Source: Stentor coeruleus | Taxonomy: Eukaryota; Ciliophora; Heterotrichea; Heterotrichida; Stentoridae | Reading direction: 5' to 3' | Assembly: GCA_001970955.1 (NCBI GenBank) | Contig: MPUH01000023.1 | Coordinates: 94,766 to 158,765, forward strand | DNA length: 64,000 nucleotides | Shown: piece by piece, positions 21,197 through 31,616 of the stretch | How the letters are laid out: each line of letters opens with the position of its first letter | Position numbering within the stretch: the first letter of the stretch is position 1 | The notes under the pieces: generated by a model | What the model saw: the letters and a program-made list of their open reading frames with translations, nothing else | Told to the model about the DNA's origin: nothing | Database searches by the model: none | Position numbers and translations under genes: made by a program

Positions 21197-24106
21197 ATGC
21201 AAAGAACTCAGCCTAAAGATTCTTTCAGAAGTCCATCAATAACCCCTCCAAACTGTCCAGCAAAACAAGTAACAAGTTGTAAAAAAAAGCCCCCAGCACA
21301 CCATAAAAACAAACAAAGTGAAGTCATCACTCATATAAAAACCTCACATAAAAGCTCACATCAGAAAAAAAGATCAAATAAAAACCGGGCAAATTCTATA
21401 ACCCCAAAGACCCTAAAACATGGGATAATTGACCGAGTCTTTCATAATAACAACCTTTCAGAGACTGATATATCAGGAAAATATATCGACCTTACCCGGC
21501 CTAGTTCAAAAATAAATAAATCCTTGCTTAATCGTTTGGAACTGACACAAAAGGTCAAAGATATAAAAAAAAACTCGCATTTGGTCATTGAACAGATTAT
21601 AAAAAAGTCTTTGAATAAAGCTAAACAAAGGAAACTTTCACAAGAAAAAGAGAATAAAGAACATGAGTTGGAGAAGGAAATAAGGAGACAGGAGTTGAAT
21701 TTACAAAACAAACAAATCAGAATGCAAAACTTAAAGTTCAAGAAAAAAAAGACAAAAGGGAAAAGACAATTAGAAAACAGTAATACAAGCATGGGGCATC
21801 ATAGTAAAGTTAGGTCTGAGTCTTCAAGTAAAGTTCGCAACCACACAGGATCTTTGCTTATAGACCCAGATATAAGAAATAAACGAAGTATCAGTATAGG
21901 AGATTATTATGTGACAGGAGTTGAAAGAAAATCAGATCCAGCGATACTTGAGTATATAGAAAGTCAGAACCAAAAATGTAAAGACTTAAGTGATTTTGAA
22001 AAACTCAAACAAAGAGCTGAAGAGATATCAAAAGCCCATAGATTAAAAGGACTTGAAGACTTTTCTAAAATCGCCAAGGTAAAATCTCCAAAATGTTTAG
22101 GATACGATGATGATTTATCTGAAAGTTCTCTAGGGTCAGAAAGCTGTAGGGCTGAAGATATAAATGTTAAGCAGAATATTAGTTTTATTGAAGACCAGGA
22201 ATCTGATGACTCTTTAGACCAGGAACCTTTTGAGATGGATATTCGTATTCCTGAAGGTAAGAATTTAGGACCTTTTATAGACTCTGATTCAGAAAACATG
22301 GAAAATGGGCGAAATAACCTTATTGGGCTATATTCAGATCAAGAAAATCTTGAGGATATGCGGAATAATGCAGCGATTATGATCCAAAGGGCATTTAGGA
22401 AATCGCTTATTCACAGGTTTTTCAAAGCCCAAAACAAAGTCTATAGTTTTCATCGATGTGAATCCTTTCATTATATACCAAAAAACAAATCCCAATACTT
22501 GAAAACAGACCAAAATACATGCAAAATTATGATAAAACCTATAAAAAAACCTAACAAAAACACAACCTCAACTTATTGTTCAGAAAAACTACTTATTAAC
22601 CCTCAAGAAAAACCTACCCTTTCAGTCCAATCCCATCTTTCTGGGCAAATTCTTATCCGTCCTATTATAAAAACTATAAAACTTGGGATTTTTAAGCAAT
22701 ACACTTTCACAATTTTCCCAGATAAAGTGCCGAATAAAGACCAAAACTCACTTCAAGACCTACTTCAGGAACAAATATCTTGGAATTATGCTCAGATTTA
22801 TATTATAGAGCAGTTAAGAAGTGAAGAAATCTCCCTTGTATCTTCGTTAAATGTCCCGAATATTGAGAAAATTGTAGAGAAAATCAACTTTAAGTTTAAA
22901 AATCTGTTAACTGCTTTGAGGAATAGTGTTGAAAATACAACTGTTGATGTGCTTGAAAATTTGTCTGTTGAAGAGTTTTCTAGGTATGAAAGAGGAAAAC
23001 AAGAAAAACAAGAGATTTTGCATAGGGTGTTACTTGAACCTACAGAAGAGGAGAAAGGGAATTTTAAACTGAATTTGGAACTTATTAGCATGGAATGTAA
23101 TGATGTTGGAGTTCAACAGTCTAGTGATATGAGTTCAGATGATGAGGAAAATAGGTTAGGGATAAGCCATAGTAGGTCTTTATCTCAGTTACATGGTGAT
23201 GTGAATCAAGGTAAGTATATAAGTACTTTACAACCTAAAGACTCATCAGGTCCATCTAAATTTCCAATTTTCTTCGATATAGAAGACAATATTGAAGTCC
23301 AAAATGTTAACCTCTTAACCGATGAACATACTGAAGAAGCTCCAAAACGTAACCTACCAAGTCTTCCAAATTTACCCATGCTACATCTAGACATAATGAA
23401 TAACGATATGATCTACTCTGAGCCAAGAATTCTAACAAGCACCGATTCTATAGTCGAATACATAAAATCTGTCCTGTCCAAAATAAACCTACCCAAAATC
23501 TTCAACGAACTTAAAAAACCACTTCAAAAATCCCTTCCTGACGAACTCTTCAAATTACAAGAAAAAATCGTCGGCACACCATCAGAGACAAAAATTTATG
23601 ACTTCCCCAGTTTAATAGACCCTGATGATATAATCGATACAGAAATTGAATCTCCTGATATAGAAACAACTATAAGACAAATCAATAAAGCAGATAAAGT
23701 TCATAAAAAAATGCTTATAAATGTATTGAATTATATAATCCAACAGTTTAGACCTTATGATTATTTTGGAGAACCTTTACCATGGAGCACAAAAACTCGA
23801 GATCCTAAGAAATTCATTACAATCCCTAAAGCTATTGAGAAAATCATAAAAGATATTGAAACTATAAGTTCTTTTCAAATCGGGAGGATTTTTAATGAAG
23901 AAATCATAACATCTAATGGGGGTATTGATGAAGGGCTTATAAATGGACTTAGGGAAGATAGATTAGAAAGGCTGATTTTCTATGAAATTATTGAAGAAGA
24001 GCATGAATGGATTAATTATGAATTTGAAGAAACCCAAATAAAATTCGATATATCAGATATGATACTTGAAGAACTTGCTGAAGAAGTTAGGGTGTTATTG
24101 GGGTAA
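21197..24106 (+). CDS. Large IQ-motif, DUF4378-like protein
   Basis: A 969-aa protein. The N-terminal 250 residues are basic with a Lys/Glu helix at about 120-190. An IQ-like calmodulin-binding motif (AAIMIQRAFRKSLIHRFF) is at about 393-410. The C-terminal 120 residues contain a helix, PLPW, and then REDRLERLIFYEIIEEEHEW followed by an acidic helix. That layout resembles the DUF4378 end of plant TON1-recruiting-motif proteins and the centrosomal CEP350-type relatives. If correct, it would be a microtubule-organising or cortical scaffold. Known: the family pattern; inferred: the function. Single exon with clear start after TTTAAAT. Confidence 0.7.
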   Translation: MQRTQPKDSFRSPSITPPNCPAKQVTSCKKKPPAHHKNKQSEVITHIKTSHKSSHQKKRSNKNRANSITPKTLKHGIIDRVFHNNNLSETDISGKYIDLTRPSSKINKSLLNRLELTQKVKDIKKNSHLVIEQIIKKSLNKAKQRKLSQEKENKEHELEKEIRRQELNLQNKQIRMQNLKFKKKKTKGKRQLENSNTSMGHHSKVRSESSSKVRNHTGSLLIDPDIRNKRSISIGDYYVTGVERKSDPAILEYIESQNQKCKDLSDFEKLKQRAEEISKAHRLKGLEDFSKIAKVKSPKCLGYDDDLSESSLGSESCRAEDINVKQNISFIEDQESDDSLDQEPFEMDIRIPEGKNLGPFIDSDSENMENGRNNLIGLYSDQENLEDMRNNAAIMIQRAFRKSLIHRFFKAQNKVYSFHRCESFHYIPKNKSQYLKTDQNTCKIMIKPIKKPNKNTTSTYCSEKLLINPQEKPTLSVQSHLSGQILIRPIIKTIKLGIFKQYTFTIFPDKVPNKDQNSLQDLLQEQISWNYAQIYIIEQLRSEEISLVSSLNVPNIEKIVEKINFKFKNLLTALRNSVENTTVDVLENLSVEEFSRYERGKQEKQEILHRVLLEPTEEEKGNFKLNLELISMECNDVGVQQSSDMSSDDEENRLGISHSRSLSQLHGDVNQGKYISTLQPKDSSGPSKFPIFFDIEDNIEVQNVNLLTDEHTEEAPKRNLPSLPNLPMLHLDIMNNDMIYSEPRILTSTDSIVEYIKSVLSKINLPKIFNELKKPLQKSLPDELFKLQEKIVGTPSETKIYDFPSLIDPDDIIDTEIESPDIETTIRQINKADKVHKKMLINVLNYIIQQFRPYDYFGEPLPWSTKTRDPKKFITIPKAIEKIIKDIETISSFQIGRIFNEEIITSNGGIDEGLINGLREDRLERLIFYEIIEEEHEWINYEFEETQIKFDISDMILEELAEEVRVLLG

Positions 24107-24552
24107 TTATATAATTGAATATGTTATTTTTTTTATTAATGATTGAATTTTAACAACAACAAAAAAGCTAAGAGTTATCCATTTGATTTTATCTATATTC
24201 TTTTTTTAACATTTGTGTCTCTTTTAAATTATAATGATTTTTAGATAAGGATCCTTTCTTTTTCTCTTATGTTTTAGATTGACTTTAATAAAATATTTTT
24301 AGAAATTCTTTGTTTAGAAATATACCTTCAGTAAAATCATGGGAGTTTAATTTTTTAATGAAATAGTCAGATCTGAGTACAGTAAGACTATAAGCTTAAG
24401 GTTCTTTTAATTATTTGCGAAATTCTTAAATTAATATCTACTATAAAACTATGGATTTTACAATAATAAAATCTTTAAAATAAATTACTATTAAATGTTA
24501 CTGCATAGTAAAAATTTCACTCAATACCGTTTGAACTATAAAATATTAATAT
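24107..24552. other. Intergenic gap
   Basis: About 450 nt, A/T-rich, between two + strand genes. No strong compositional switch and nothing recognised. Confidence 0.5.
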
Positions 24553-25209
24553 ATGGCATCTATAGCATTTAAAGAACGTTTCAAAAGCAAGTCTTCACTA
24601 ATATCCCATGATGGGAGTTTAATTATAAGCCCTGACTTACATATATCCAAACCTTTAAGACATCAGGTTCATACTCCCATAATAAAATCATCAAGTAAAT
24701 CAATTTTAAGCTTCGATGAATTATCTAAAACCCCTCAACCTACTAGAAGCTATAGACATAAACTCTTTTATAATTCTCCAAGCATTCATACTAATAAATC
24801 TGTAAAAAGTAAACATGCAAGACGTATTAAAAGCAATTCAATTATCCCTTTAGAGTCTAAAGAACTAGATATTAAAAAATCATCAAGTAATACTCCTATA
24901 AAAAGGATGAGATATACTCCTTATACTCTAAATGACTATAATAATATAAAAAGCCAAAAATATTATAGACTAGGTGGTCTTGGTCCTTCAACTATCGGGA
25001 CAAAAGATTGGGTGAAAAAAAAAGAGTTCAGTGATAAACAAAAACTATACGGGCAACAAATTGCAGTTCGTAACGTTTCAAGACTTCTTCTCTTAGCTCC
25101 ATTACAAAGCAAAGAAACTTCTAGATCTATTTTCCAGTCTAGGAAAAAAAATGCATTCGCTGGGTCAAGGTTTATTATCAATACATATGCTAAAAAGTTA
25201 TATGATTAA
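24553..25209 (+). CDS. Unknown basic protein
   Basis: A 218-aa Ser/Lys-rich protein, starting at an ATG after ATTAATAT. Short polar segments with many Ser-Lys pairs; a Gly-containing stretch GGLGPSTIG near residue 140. Not recognised. It ends 38 nt before the MORN gene's stop on the other strand. Confidence 0.6.
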   Translation: MASIAFKERFKSKSSLISHDGSLIISPDLHISKPLRHQVHTPIIKSSSKSILSFDELSKTPQPTRSYRHKLFYNSPSIHTNKSVKSKHARRIKSNSIIPLESKELDIKKSSSNTPIKRMRYTPYTLNDYNNIKSQKYYRLGGLGPSTIGTKDWVKKKEFSDKQKLYGQQIAVRNVSRLLLLAPLQSKETSRSIFQSRKKNAFAGSRFIINTYAKKLYD

Positions 25210-25247
25210 TTAATTAAAGAGGTTAGTTAATAGTAAATTGTATATGC

Positions 25248-26384
25248 CTAGGATTCAAGAAGGTTGCCAGCTTTCCATATACCAGAAAGTATCATTCCAT
25301 TAATAAGAAATAATGCTCCTTTGCCTTCTTGTCTATCATGAACAAATGATCCTATATAATAATCTCCAGTACTCCAAGTATATTTTCCTATACCATGCAT
25401 ATCATCATTTAGCCATTCTCCTTCAAAACTATCCCCATTACTAAATTTCATTACCCCTTGGCCATTTTTTTTACCATTTAGAAACTCGCCTGTGTACATA
25501 TTTCCTGAATTATATATCTTACACCCTTGACCTGTAGGTAAATTATCAATAAATTCCCCTAAATATCTTCCTCCATTCTTATATAAATATAAACCTTGAC
25601 CATGTCTTTTATCTTTATGCCAATACCCTTCATAGATATCTTTTGATGGGTATTCAATCTTCCCATACCCTTCTCTAAAACCTTCTTCAGACATCTCACC
25701 GATATAATAGTTTTTTTCATTAATCGCGAAATTATTATGCAAACAAGGGAGGGATTCATCAAAAGAACTCTTGTTCTTTTGAAACTTCTCAAATTCAGCT
25801 AAGATATACTTAGTTTCTCTATCTTGATTTAGCCTTATACTGAATTCAGCAATAAATTTGTCGTAAAAAGTTTTATCGAGTTTTTCGGTAAGACTTCCAT
25901 TAAGTTCTTTTGTAATATGTTTTTCAAAATGCATATAAATACTACTAAAAATTCTTTTGACCTCAAGGAAAATGTCGTATATCCTACTTGCTGTAGGGGC
26001 AAAAGTATCAGTTGCACAAGAGCTTAAGACGTTTTTGCATTTATCAATAAAAGTCATGTGACTCATTTCTACTGAGATAGCCTGACATATTTCCTTAATC
26101 GAATTCTCATCAACTTTTTTAGCATAATATTGGCTTAAGGTCATTTTGACCTTTATTAGCTTCATTATATTGTATCGTGGGCTAAGAGTTAGTTGGGAAC
26201 TCGAACTTTCATCTACAATATTCCATATAGCTTGAGTTAAGCAGGGCTCCACTGATTCTATTGGGTCTAGCCAGAAAAGCTTTTCAAAATCCTCTCTGAT
26301 AGTCTCCCAGTTGTATTGCTGCCCATTTCGAGTGATTAGCATATAAATTTCTTGGACCTTTTCTTTGACTGCATTCTCAGCCAT
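25248..26384 (-). CDS. MORN-repeat protein
   Basis: A 378-aa protein. The first 220 residues are a helical domain I do not recognise. From about residue 225 to the end run six MORN repeats and a partial seventh (patterns such as YEGYWHKDKRHGQG, YTGEFLNGKKNGQG, FEGEWLNDDMHGIG). MORN arrays form extended beta sheets and occur in ciliary and cortical proteins and in phosphoinositide-linked scaffolds. No kinase or SET domain is attached. Complete single exon. Confidence 0.9.
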   Translation of the reverse strand: MAENAVKEKVQEIYMLITRNGQQYNWETIREDFEKLFWLDPIESVEPCLTQAIWNIVDESSSSQLTLSPRYNIMKLIKVKMTLSQYYAKKVDENSIKEICQAISVEMSHMTFIDKCKNVLSSCATDTFAPTASRIYDIFLEVKRIFSSIYMHFEKHITKELNGSLTEKLDKTFYDKFIAEFSIRLNQDRETKYILAEFEKFQKNKSSFDESLPCLHNNFAINEKNYYIGEMSEEGFREGYGKIEYPSKDIYEGYWHKDKRHGQGLYLYKNGGRYLGEFIDNLPTGQGCKIYNSGNMYTGEFLNGKKNGQGVMKFSNGDSFEGEWLNDDMHGIGKYTWSTGDYYIGSFVHDRQEGKGALFLINGMILSGIWKAGNLLES

Positions 26385-26676
26385 AACTTGAAAATTCTTT
26401 TGGACCTATAATATTTTCGCAATCTTTAATCCAATTACTACATATTAAGTCTCTAAAAGTGATTGTAATCATAAAGATTTTATTATAAATAATCCTTTCA
26501 TTCAATTATCAATAAAAAATAGCCTCAACTCTATAGATTCATATAAAATTATATATAAATTGTAGCATATAAAAAACCCCTAAGTTCATTTTGACTTGTT
26601 TTTTAAGAAAGTTTTCATGATAATCGCTTTATTTAATGTGATTTCATTAAAAACTATATAAAGCATAAGAATTTGC

Positions 26677-27612
26677 TTATAAATTATTTGCTAATAGGTA
26701 TGAACTGATCCAATACTCCATAAACTTGTATATAAAACTATATTGGTCATCTGTAGCAACCATGCCCCATCTCTGTTCTCTTAAAAGTCTAACGGTTTTA
26801 AACACTGATAAAGTTCCCTGGCTTTTGATTTCAGTAATCATATTATAAATCGCAATAACCACACCAGTCCTACCAACTCCAGCTGAACAATGTACTAAAA
26901 TTTTCCCTTTAGTCTGTTTCCATTTACATTCGATTTTAGTCATCAAATAACTCAAACTATAAAAATCCTCAGTGATTTCAGGAACTGACAAATCAGGCCA
27001 AGCTGTACATTGTATATGTCTTAAATATCTTGAACTTTCTGATGCTGGGTGATATATCAAAAGTACACGTTCTATAAGGTTAGGAAATTTCACAGTATAT
27101 CGTGTAAGAAAAACTTCGAAATCATCAGTTTTGACTTTGTCTTCAGTAGGGAAATATTGATAGCATTTTTCCATCTCATTTTCAGTGAAATTACATCCCA
27201 TGATTATCAAAGGGACATTATAATCCCAAACTAATTGCCAGAAACTATTTGCCGTAAGTTCCATTGGACCTTGTGTTGCTATAAACATTCCTAAGTTTTC
27301 TTCACCTACACCATTGATAACACTAGAGTTCATATAAGAAGCATTTGTTGGTAGAATAATTGTGTCTTTATAAGGTAAGATATCGGGATATCTATTTAAA
27401 GATAGATAGTCTCCAAGGTTTTCTACTAGTATTTCCGCATGATGTTTTGTTTCTGTTATCTTTTTTATTATTTTAAACTCAAGTTCTTTTTTCCTTTCTT
27501 GGCTGTGAAAGTAAAACTGTTTATATGGGATTGATTGTTCACAAAACTGAAGCTCAGGATGTCTTTGAACATATTGTGATGATAGATCTCGTTTTAGTTG
27601 GTCGTACTCCAT
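26677..27612 (-). CDS. Protein tyrosine phosphatase, classical type
   Basis: A 311-aa cytosolic phosphatase made of one PTP domain. Landmarks in order: substrate loop LNRYPDILPYKDT (about 72-84), FIATQGP (110-116), WPD loop with Asp207, the P-loop HCSAGVGRTG with catalytic Cys242 and Arg248, and a C-terminal Gln in DDQYSFIYKF. All catalytic residues are present, so it should be active on phosphotyrosine. No targeting or membrane segment. Confidence 0.95.
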   Translation of the reverse strand: MEYDQLKRDLSSQYVQRHPELQFCEQSIPYKQFYFHSQERKKELEFKIIKKITETKHHAEILVENLGDYLSLNRYPDILPYKDTIILPTNASYMNSSVINGVGEENLGMFIATQGPMELTANSFWQLVWDYNVPLIIMGCNFTENEMEKCYQYFPTEDKVKTDDFEVFLTRYTVKFPNLIERVLLIYHPASESSRYLRHIQCTAWPDLSVPEITEDFYSLSYLMTKIECKWKQTKGKILVHCSAGVGRTGVVIAIYNMITEIKSQGTLSVFKTVRLLREQRWGMVATDDQYSFIYKFMEYWISSYLLANNL

Positions 27613-27687
27613 CTTTATCTCTAAGATTAAACTATAAAATAATCTGTATGTTTTTATACATATTCAAGTAAAGGAAATTATATATAA

Positions 27688-28392
27688 ATGTGGGGACAAA
27701 GAGAGTTTTTACAGTCTAGTAGTTCGGAAGAAGAACTAAAAAGCAACTCTTGTCAGCAGTCAGTATCGACGGATATATCGCATTATGAAAAAAGAGACTT
27801 TGTACCTAAACCCCCACCTACAAGGCCGACAACTGCGAATTCTAGGATAATTTCTATACAAAAAGCTAAGCTACTTAAGACAACTAAAATACCAGTCAGA
27901 GTTGAAATCAGTCCTTTCTTCCGCACGCATCCCCAAAATCAATATCCTAATCCTCCTTCTCCACCTAGAACAACTAAAGCGCAAATTGGAAAATCTGATT
28001 GTAAAGAGGTCAGAGAAGTTAAGGAAATAAGAGAACCAAAAGAAAATAAGGAAGAAATTGAAGAAATAAAGGTTGGGGAGTCCAGGACTAGGAAGATAAA
28101 AGCGATTGCGAAAGAGTTTCTTTTGCAGGATAACCCGGAAAATTTCGATAAGACTATTATGCAGGTTGCTTCTAGGAAAAATGAAATAACTCCTGAACCT
28201 AGGCATCAGAGAGTTACAGTTCAAAATAATGCTCCGATTAGAGCTAGGCCTGTTTCACAGAGATCTGTTCGTAGTAGTTCAAAAGATTTTAAAGCTGTAA
28301 CAACTGTTATTGTAAGAAAAGATGTCCCAGGCGCAAGTCGGGGAAATATCGGCACTAGGAGCACTTTGATGAGCCCGTTGCCACAAGGCTAA
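27688..28392 (+). CDS. Unknown Pro/Lys-rich protein
   Basis: A 234-aa protein starting at an ATG directly after ATATATAA. A Ser-rich N-terminus, a Pro-rich segment near residues 50-100, and a Glu/Lys helix near 105-140. It looks largely disordered and is not recognised. Only 75 nt separate its start from the divergent PTP gene, so both promoters share that gap. Confidence 0.65.
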   Translation: MWGQREFLQSSSSEEELKSNSCQQSVSTDISHYEKRDFVPKPPPTRPTTANSRIISIQKAKLLKTTKIPVRVEISPFFRTHPQNQYPNPPSPPRTTKAQIGKSDCKEVREVKEIREPKENKEEIEEIKVGESRTRKIKAIAKEFLLQDNPENFDKTIMQVASRKNEITPEPRHQRVTVQNNAPIRARPVSQRSVRSSSKDFKAVTTVIVRKDVPGASRGNIGTRSTLMSPLPQG

Positions 28393-28477
28393 ATGTCTCT
28401 TTCTTAAGATCTTTAATTGTATCTACGTCCAGTCCACAGTACCAAATCTTTTTCTCATTTTCTTAGATAATATAAAA

Positions 28478-30784
28478 ATGGCTAGTATTCGTTCGTCTTC
28501 GCCTAATCGTTCAAATTATGATATTTCAGACCCTTTGCAACCCTCTGTAGTTGAAGAGTTGCTTAAAGGTCAAATAGAGTGGAGAAACATACAAGATATT
28601 ATAAGAGTTTCCTTTAGAGCTTTAACTGATACAGTGAAAAATCAAGCTCAAGCCATTAGAGACATAGAAAGAATAGTGTCAAATAAAGTAAGTAAATCAG
28701 AATTCCATTCATCTCTTGCCCAAAAGCTCGATTATACTGATTTCTCTGAGAATTTAGCTCATGTAAAAGCTTCACTAGAAAATAAAACCTCAAGATTTGA
28801 AGTAGAGTCCTTAGTATTAAGCAAAGTAAATGATATCAACTATGAATTATCAAGTAAAGCTCCAATGCAAGAAGTTCTTCAATTAGCTGAAGAGCATGTT
28901 CAAGTCAAAGAATTCGCAACAACAATAGATGACCTTTATACAAAACTTGATATGGTCCACGAAGAAATCAATCATATGCTTCAAATCCTCCCAAGCCAAA
29001 AAGACTTAAATGAAGTTAAAGATATATCAAATTTAAAAATCACTGAATTAACTAATACTCTAAGAGGAATTGAAGAAAATCATGATGAATTGATAAGTAA
29101 AAAATTAAACCGCACTGAGTTTGAATCTGCCCTTGCAAGGAAAAATGAAGAAATCAAGTCTTTACATTTAGCTGTAGAAGTCAAAGCTGAAGCTGAATGG
29201 ACAGAAACTACATTTAGAGAACTAAAATCGCTTATTGTCCAAGGGCAGAAAAATTATGAGGCTCTTCAAGAAGAAATCAAAGCTCTTGAAGACAAAAACT
29301 CTGAATGCTGGGATGAATCTCAAAAACAACTTGAGTCTCTTAAAAATGATTTTGAAGCCAGTCATAATGAACTCTCATCAAATGTTGCCCTTAAAGCTGA
29401 TAATAAAGAGTTAGAAAAAGCTATAAATCTAATGCATAAAAAAGCAGATACTGATACAATGCATGAACATTTTACAATACAACGTAAACAAACTAATGAG
29501 TCTTTAAATGATAAAATTTCAGATGTCAAAACTATACTAAAAAGAACTGAAGATGGGTTTTTAGAAAGAATAAAAACATATGAAGAATACAGTAAACAAC
29601 TAGAAAACTCAATAAAAGATGCTAAACATGTATTAAAAATGTTAGAATCCGAACACAAAACCGTGACAAAAGAAACAGTAAGTAATTTTACTAAAGAACT
29701 TGAAGATATAAGAGAAGATCTTAAGCTAGAAATAAACAAAGTTTTAAAAACCATAGAAGATGTGAATATTGAAAAAGCTACAAAAGATGAGTTTAAAGAT
29801 ATAATGGGTAAAGTAAACCAAAAGCTCAATGGAAAAGCAGATATTTCTGATTTTGATAAATCCTTACAAAAAAGCCAAAAGGAACTTGTAGCTAGTTTCC
29901 AGACAATACGTGATGATTATAAAATTTATTTTACTAAACTTGAAAATCAGATGTCAGCTAAATTTGACCAACTTATATCACGTAATGAACTAAGACAGGC
30001 TTTAAGTGAAAAAGCTGATAATTCTCAAGTTAGTAGATTGATTTCAACAAAACTTAATCTTGAAGAAATTGTTAAGTTACGTAGTGAAATTGAAGTTGCT
30101 TTAAGTGAAATAAGAGGAAAAGCGACAAAAAATGAACTTGATTCACATGTAGCATCGACTAAAATTGCTATTGAGGAAATATCAAAAGAACTTATGTCTA
30201 AAGCTTATATAAAAGATATATGCACTTTATTAGATATGAAAGCTAGTATTGATGATGTGAATTCGGCTTTGGTTGAAATACATAAGGAATTAGATACTAA
30301 GATTAGCACTCAAGAACATAATGTGCATTTGAATGAACAACAGGCTTTGAATTCGATACTTTGTAGTGAGAATTCTATTGGTAGATGGATATGGAGGAAT
30401 GGCCAGCTTGCTAATGGTTTTGCTGTACCTTGGGAGATTCAATGTATTAATACATCTCCTGATAATTTCATATGGGAAATCGATGCTACAAATATATTAG
30501 TTGTTTCTCCAGGGTTGTATGAAATAACATTTGGTTTTTATTGCAAGAAGAAACCTACAGTCCAATTGTTAGTCAACGGAGAAACTATACTTTCTGCAGT
30601 GAATAATGCATCATATGTTATTCACCATAGTTCTGGAAGATTGAAGAATGCTTCCAGCAGCAGTGGGACAATTTCAGGATTGACGTTAATTGACTTCATA
30701 GCTTTGCCACCCAGAGCTAAAATCTCAATTAGCTATAACGGAGACAGAAGTTGTGAAGGATTTTTATCTTTAAGAAAGCTTTAG
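28478..30784 (+). CDS. Coiled-coil protein with C1q-like C-terminus
   Basis: A 768-aa protein. Residues 40 to about 620 are nearly continuous coiled coil with repeated LxxKADxxE-type segments. The last about 140 residues form a beta-rich domain: VSPGLYEITFGFYCKKKPTVQLLVNGE, then SGLTLIDFIALPPRAKISISY and a closing FLSLRKL. This is the strand pattern of the C1q/TNF jelly roll. There is no signal peptide, so it should be cytosolic; an axonemal or cortical trimer is possible but inferred. It begins 86 nt after the previous gene. Confidence 0.75.
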   Translation: MASIRSSSPNRSNYDISDPLQPSVVEELLKGQIEWRNIQDIIRVSFRALTDTVKNQAQAIRDIERIVSNKVSKSEFHSSLAQKLDYTDFSENLAHVKASLENKTSRFEVESLVLSKVNDINYELSSKAPMQEVLQLAEEHVQVKEFATTIDDLYTKLDMVHEEINHMLQILPSQKDLNEVKDISNLKITELTNTLRGIEENHDELISKKLNRTEFESALARKNEEIKSLHLAVEVKAEAEWTETTFRELKSLIVQGQKNYEALQEEIKALEDKNSECWDESQKQLESLKNDFEASHNELSSNVALKADNKELEKAINLMHKKADTDTMHEHFTIQRKQTNESLNDKISDVKTILKRTEDGFLERIKTYEEYSKQLENSIKDAKHVLKMLESEHKTVTKETVSNFTKELEDIREDLKLEINKVLKTIEDVNIEKATKDEFKDIMGKVNQKLNGKADISDFDKSLQKSQKELVASFQTIRDDYKIYFTKLENQMSAKFDQLISRNELRQALSEKADNSQVSRLISTKLNLEEIVKLRSEIEVALSEIRGKATKNELDSHVASTKIAIEEISKELMSKAYIKDICTLLDMKASIDDVNSALVEIHKELDTKISTQEHNVHLNEQQALNSILCSENSIGRWIWRNGQLANGFAVPWEIQCINTSPDNFIWEIDATNILVVSPGLYEITFGFYCKKKPTVQLLVNGETILSAVNNASYVIHHSSGRLKNASSSSGTISGLTLIDFIALPPRAKISISYNGDRSCEGFLSLRKL

Positions 30785-30797
30785 TTAGACTATATTA

Positions 30798-31277
30798 TTA
30801 GTAAGGGAAGCTATCACCAATTATCCCATTGGCAAGAGCAGGTCTATATTTGGCTAGTATAGAATGAAATTCTCCTATTTGGTTAATAATAGCTCTTAAG
30901 TTATAGCCACCAGGGATATTTGTATGATATTTTACTAACAATCTTTGAGGAAACTGTTTATTTTCATATTTTCTTATCTCTTCTGCTAATTTGTCTCTAA
31001 TTTTTAACAATCTTGTCCCTTGAGCTTCATTCCAAACTGCAGTGCTTGGGTCACAAGATTTTAGAATTGTATATTTTCCTAATATATCAAGTTCGCTTCC
31101 AACAAACATATCCCAAATATCCGCATCTTTACCAGTGGCTGTTGATGGGGTATCTACTGTTATTGGGTCTAAGTCTTTTATAGTAACGATAAGAGATTTG
31201 CTATTGGTTGTTAGAGAGATTATTATGTCTTGCTTTTCATTATTTTCCCACCACCAGCTTGTAAAATTTAGACTCAT
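30798..31277 (-). CDS. Unknown protein with Trp-rich start
   Basis: A 159-aa protein, MSLNFTSWWWEN at the start, a beta-rich first half, and a helical second half with YENKQFPQRLLVKYH. Not recognised. It lies tail to tail with the C1q-like gene (13 nt apart) and head to head with VPS13. Confidence 0.65.
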   Translation of the reverse strand: MSLNFTSWWWENNEKQDIIISLTTNSKSLIVTIKDLDPITVDTPSTATGKDADIWDMFVGSELDILGKYTILKSCDPSTAVWNEAQGTRLLKIRDKLAEEIRKYENKQFPQRLLVKYHTNIPGGYNLRAIINQIGEFHSILAKYRPALANGIIGDSFPY

Positions 31278-31616
31278 TGCTAAGTTTTATTATGTATAGG
31301 AAGATGGAATTTTTTTGTTGTTATATTGAATGAATAAAAGTTGTATTCTGAGTATATTATAAGAGGAAAATATATGATATATAAAAATTAGGTGGAAAGT
31401 AAGGATTTTTTCATACTGGTTTTGATTGATACTTAGAATTATAATTAAAATTTATATAAGGTTTTATACAATAAATACTTTAAAGAAAAAAATACTCACA
31501 AACCGGGATCTTTGATTACTACAAAAAAAAAATCATAAAAGAACTCGTAAAAGGTTAAATTCTCAAATTTATTTCTAATAAGATTTATTATAAAAGCAAT
31601 CAAAATAAAGATATAA
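31278..31616. promoter_or_regulatory. Divergent promoter gap before VPS13
   Basis: G/T-rich to about 31440, A/C-rich from about 31480. VPS13 starts at an ATG directly after AAAGATATAA. No specific element can be named. Confidence 0.4.

Noticed and set aside
29362-29829. 155-codon antisense frame in the coiled-coil gene
   Set aside because: A shadow created by the Lys/Glu-rich codons of the real gene; Ser/Leu/Phe-rich composition is typical of such shadows.
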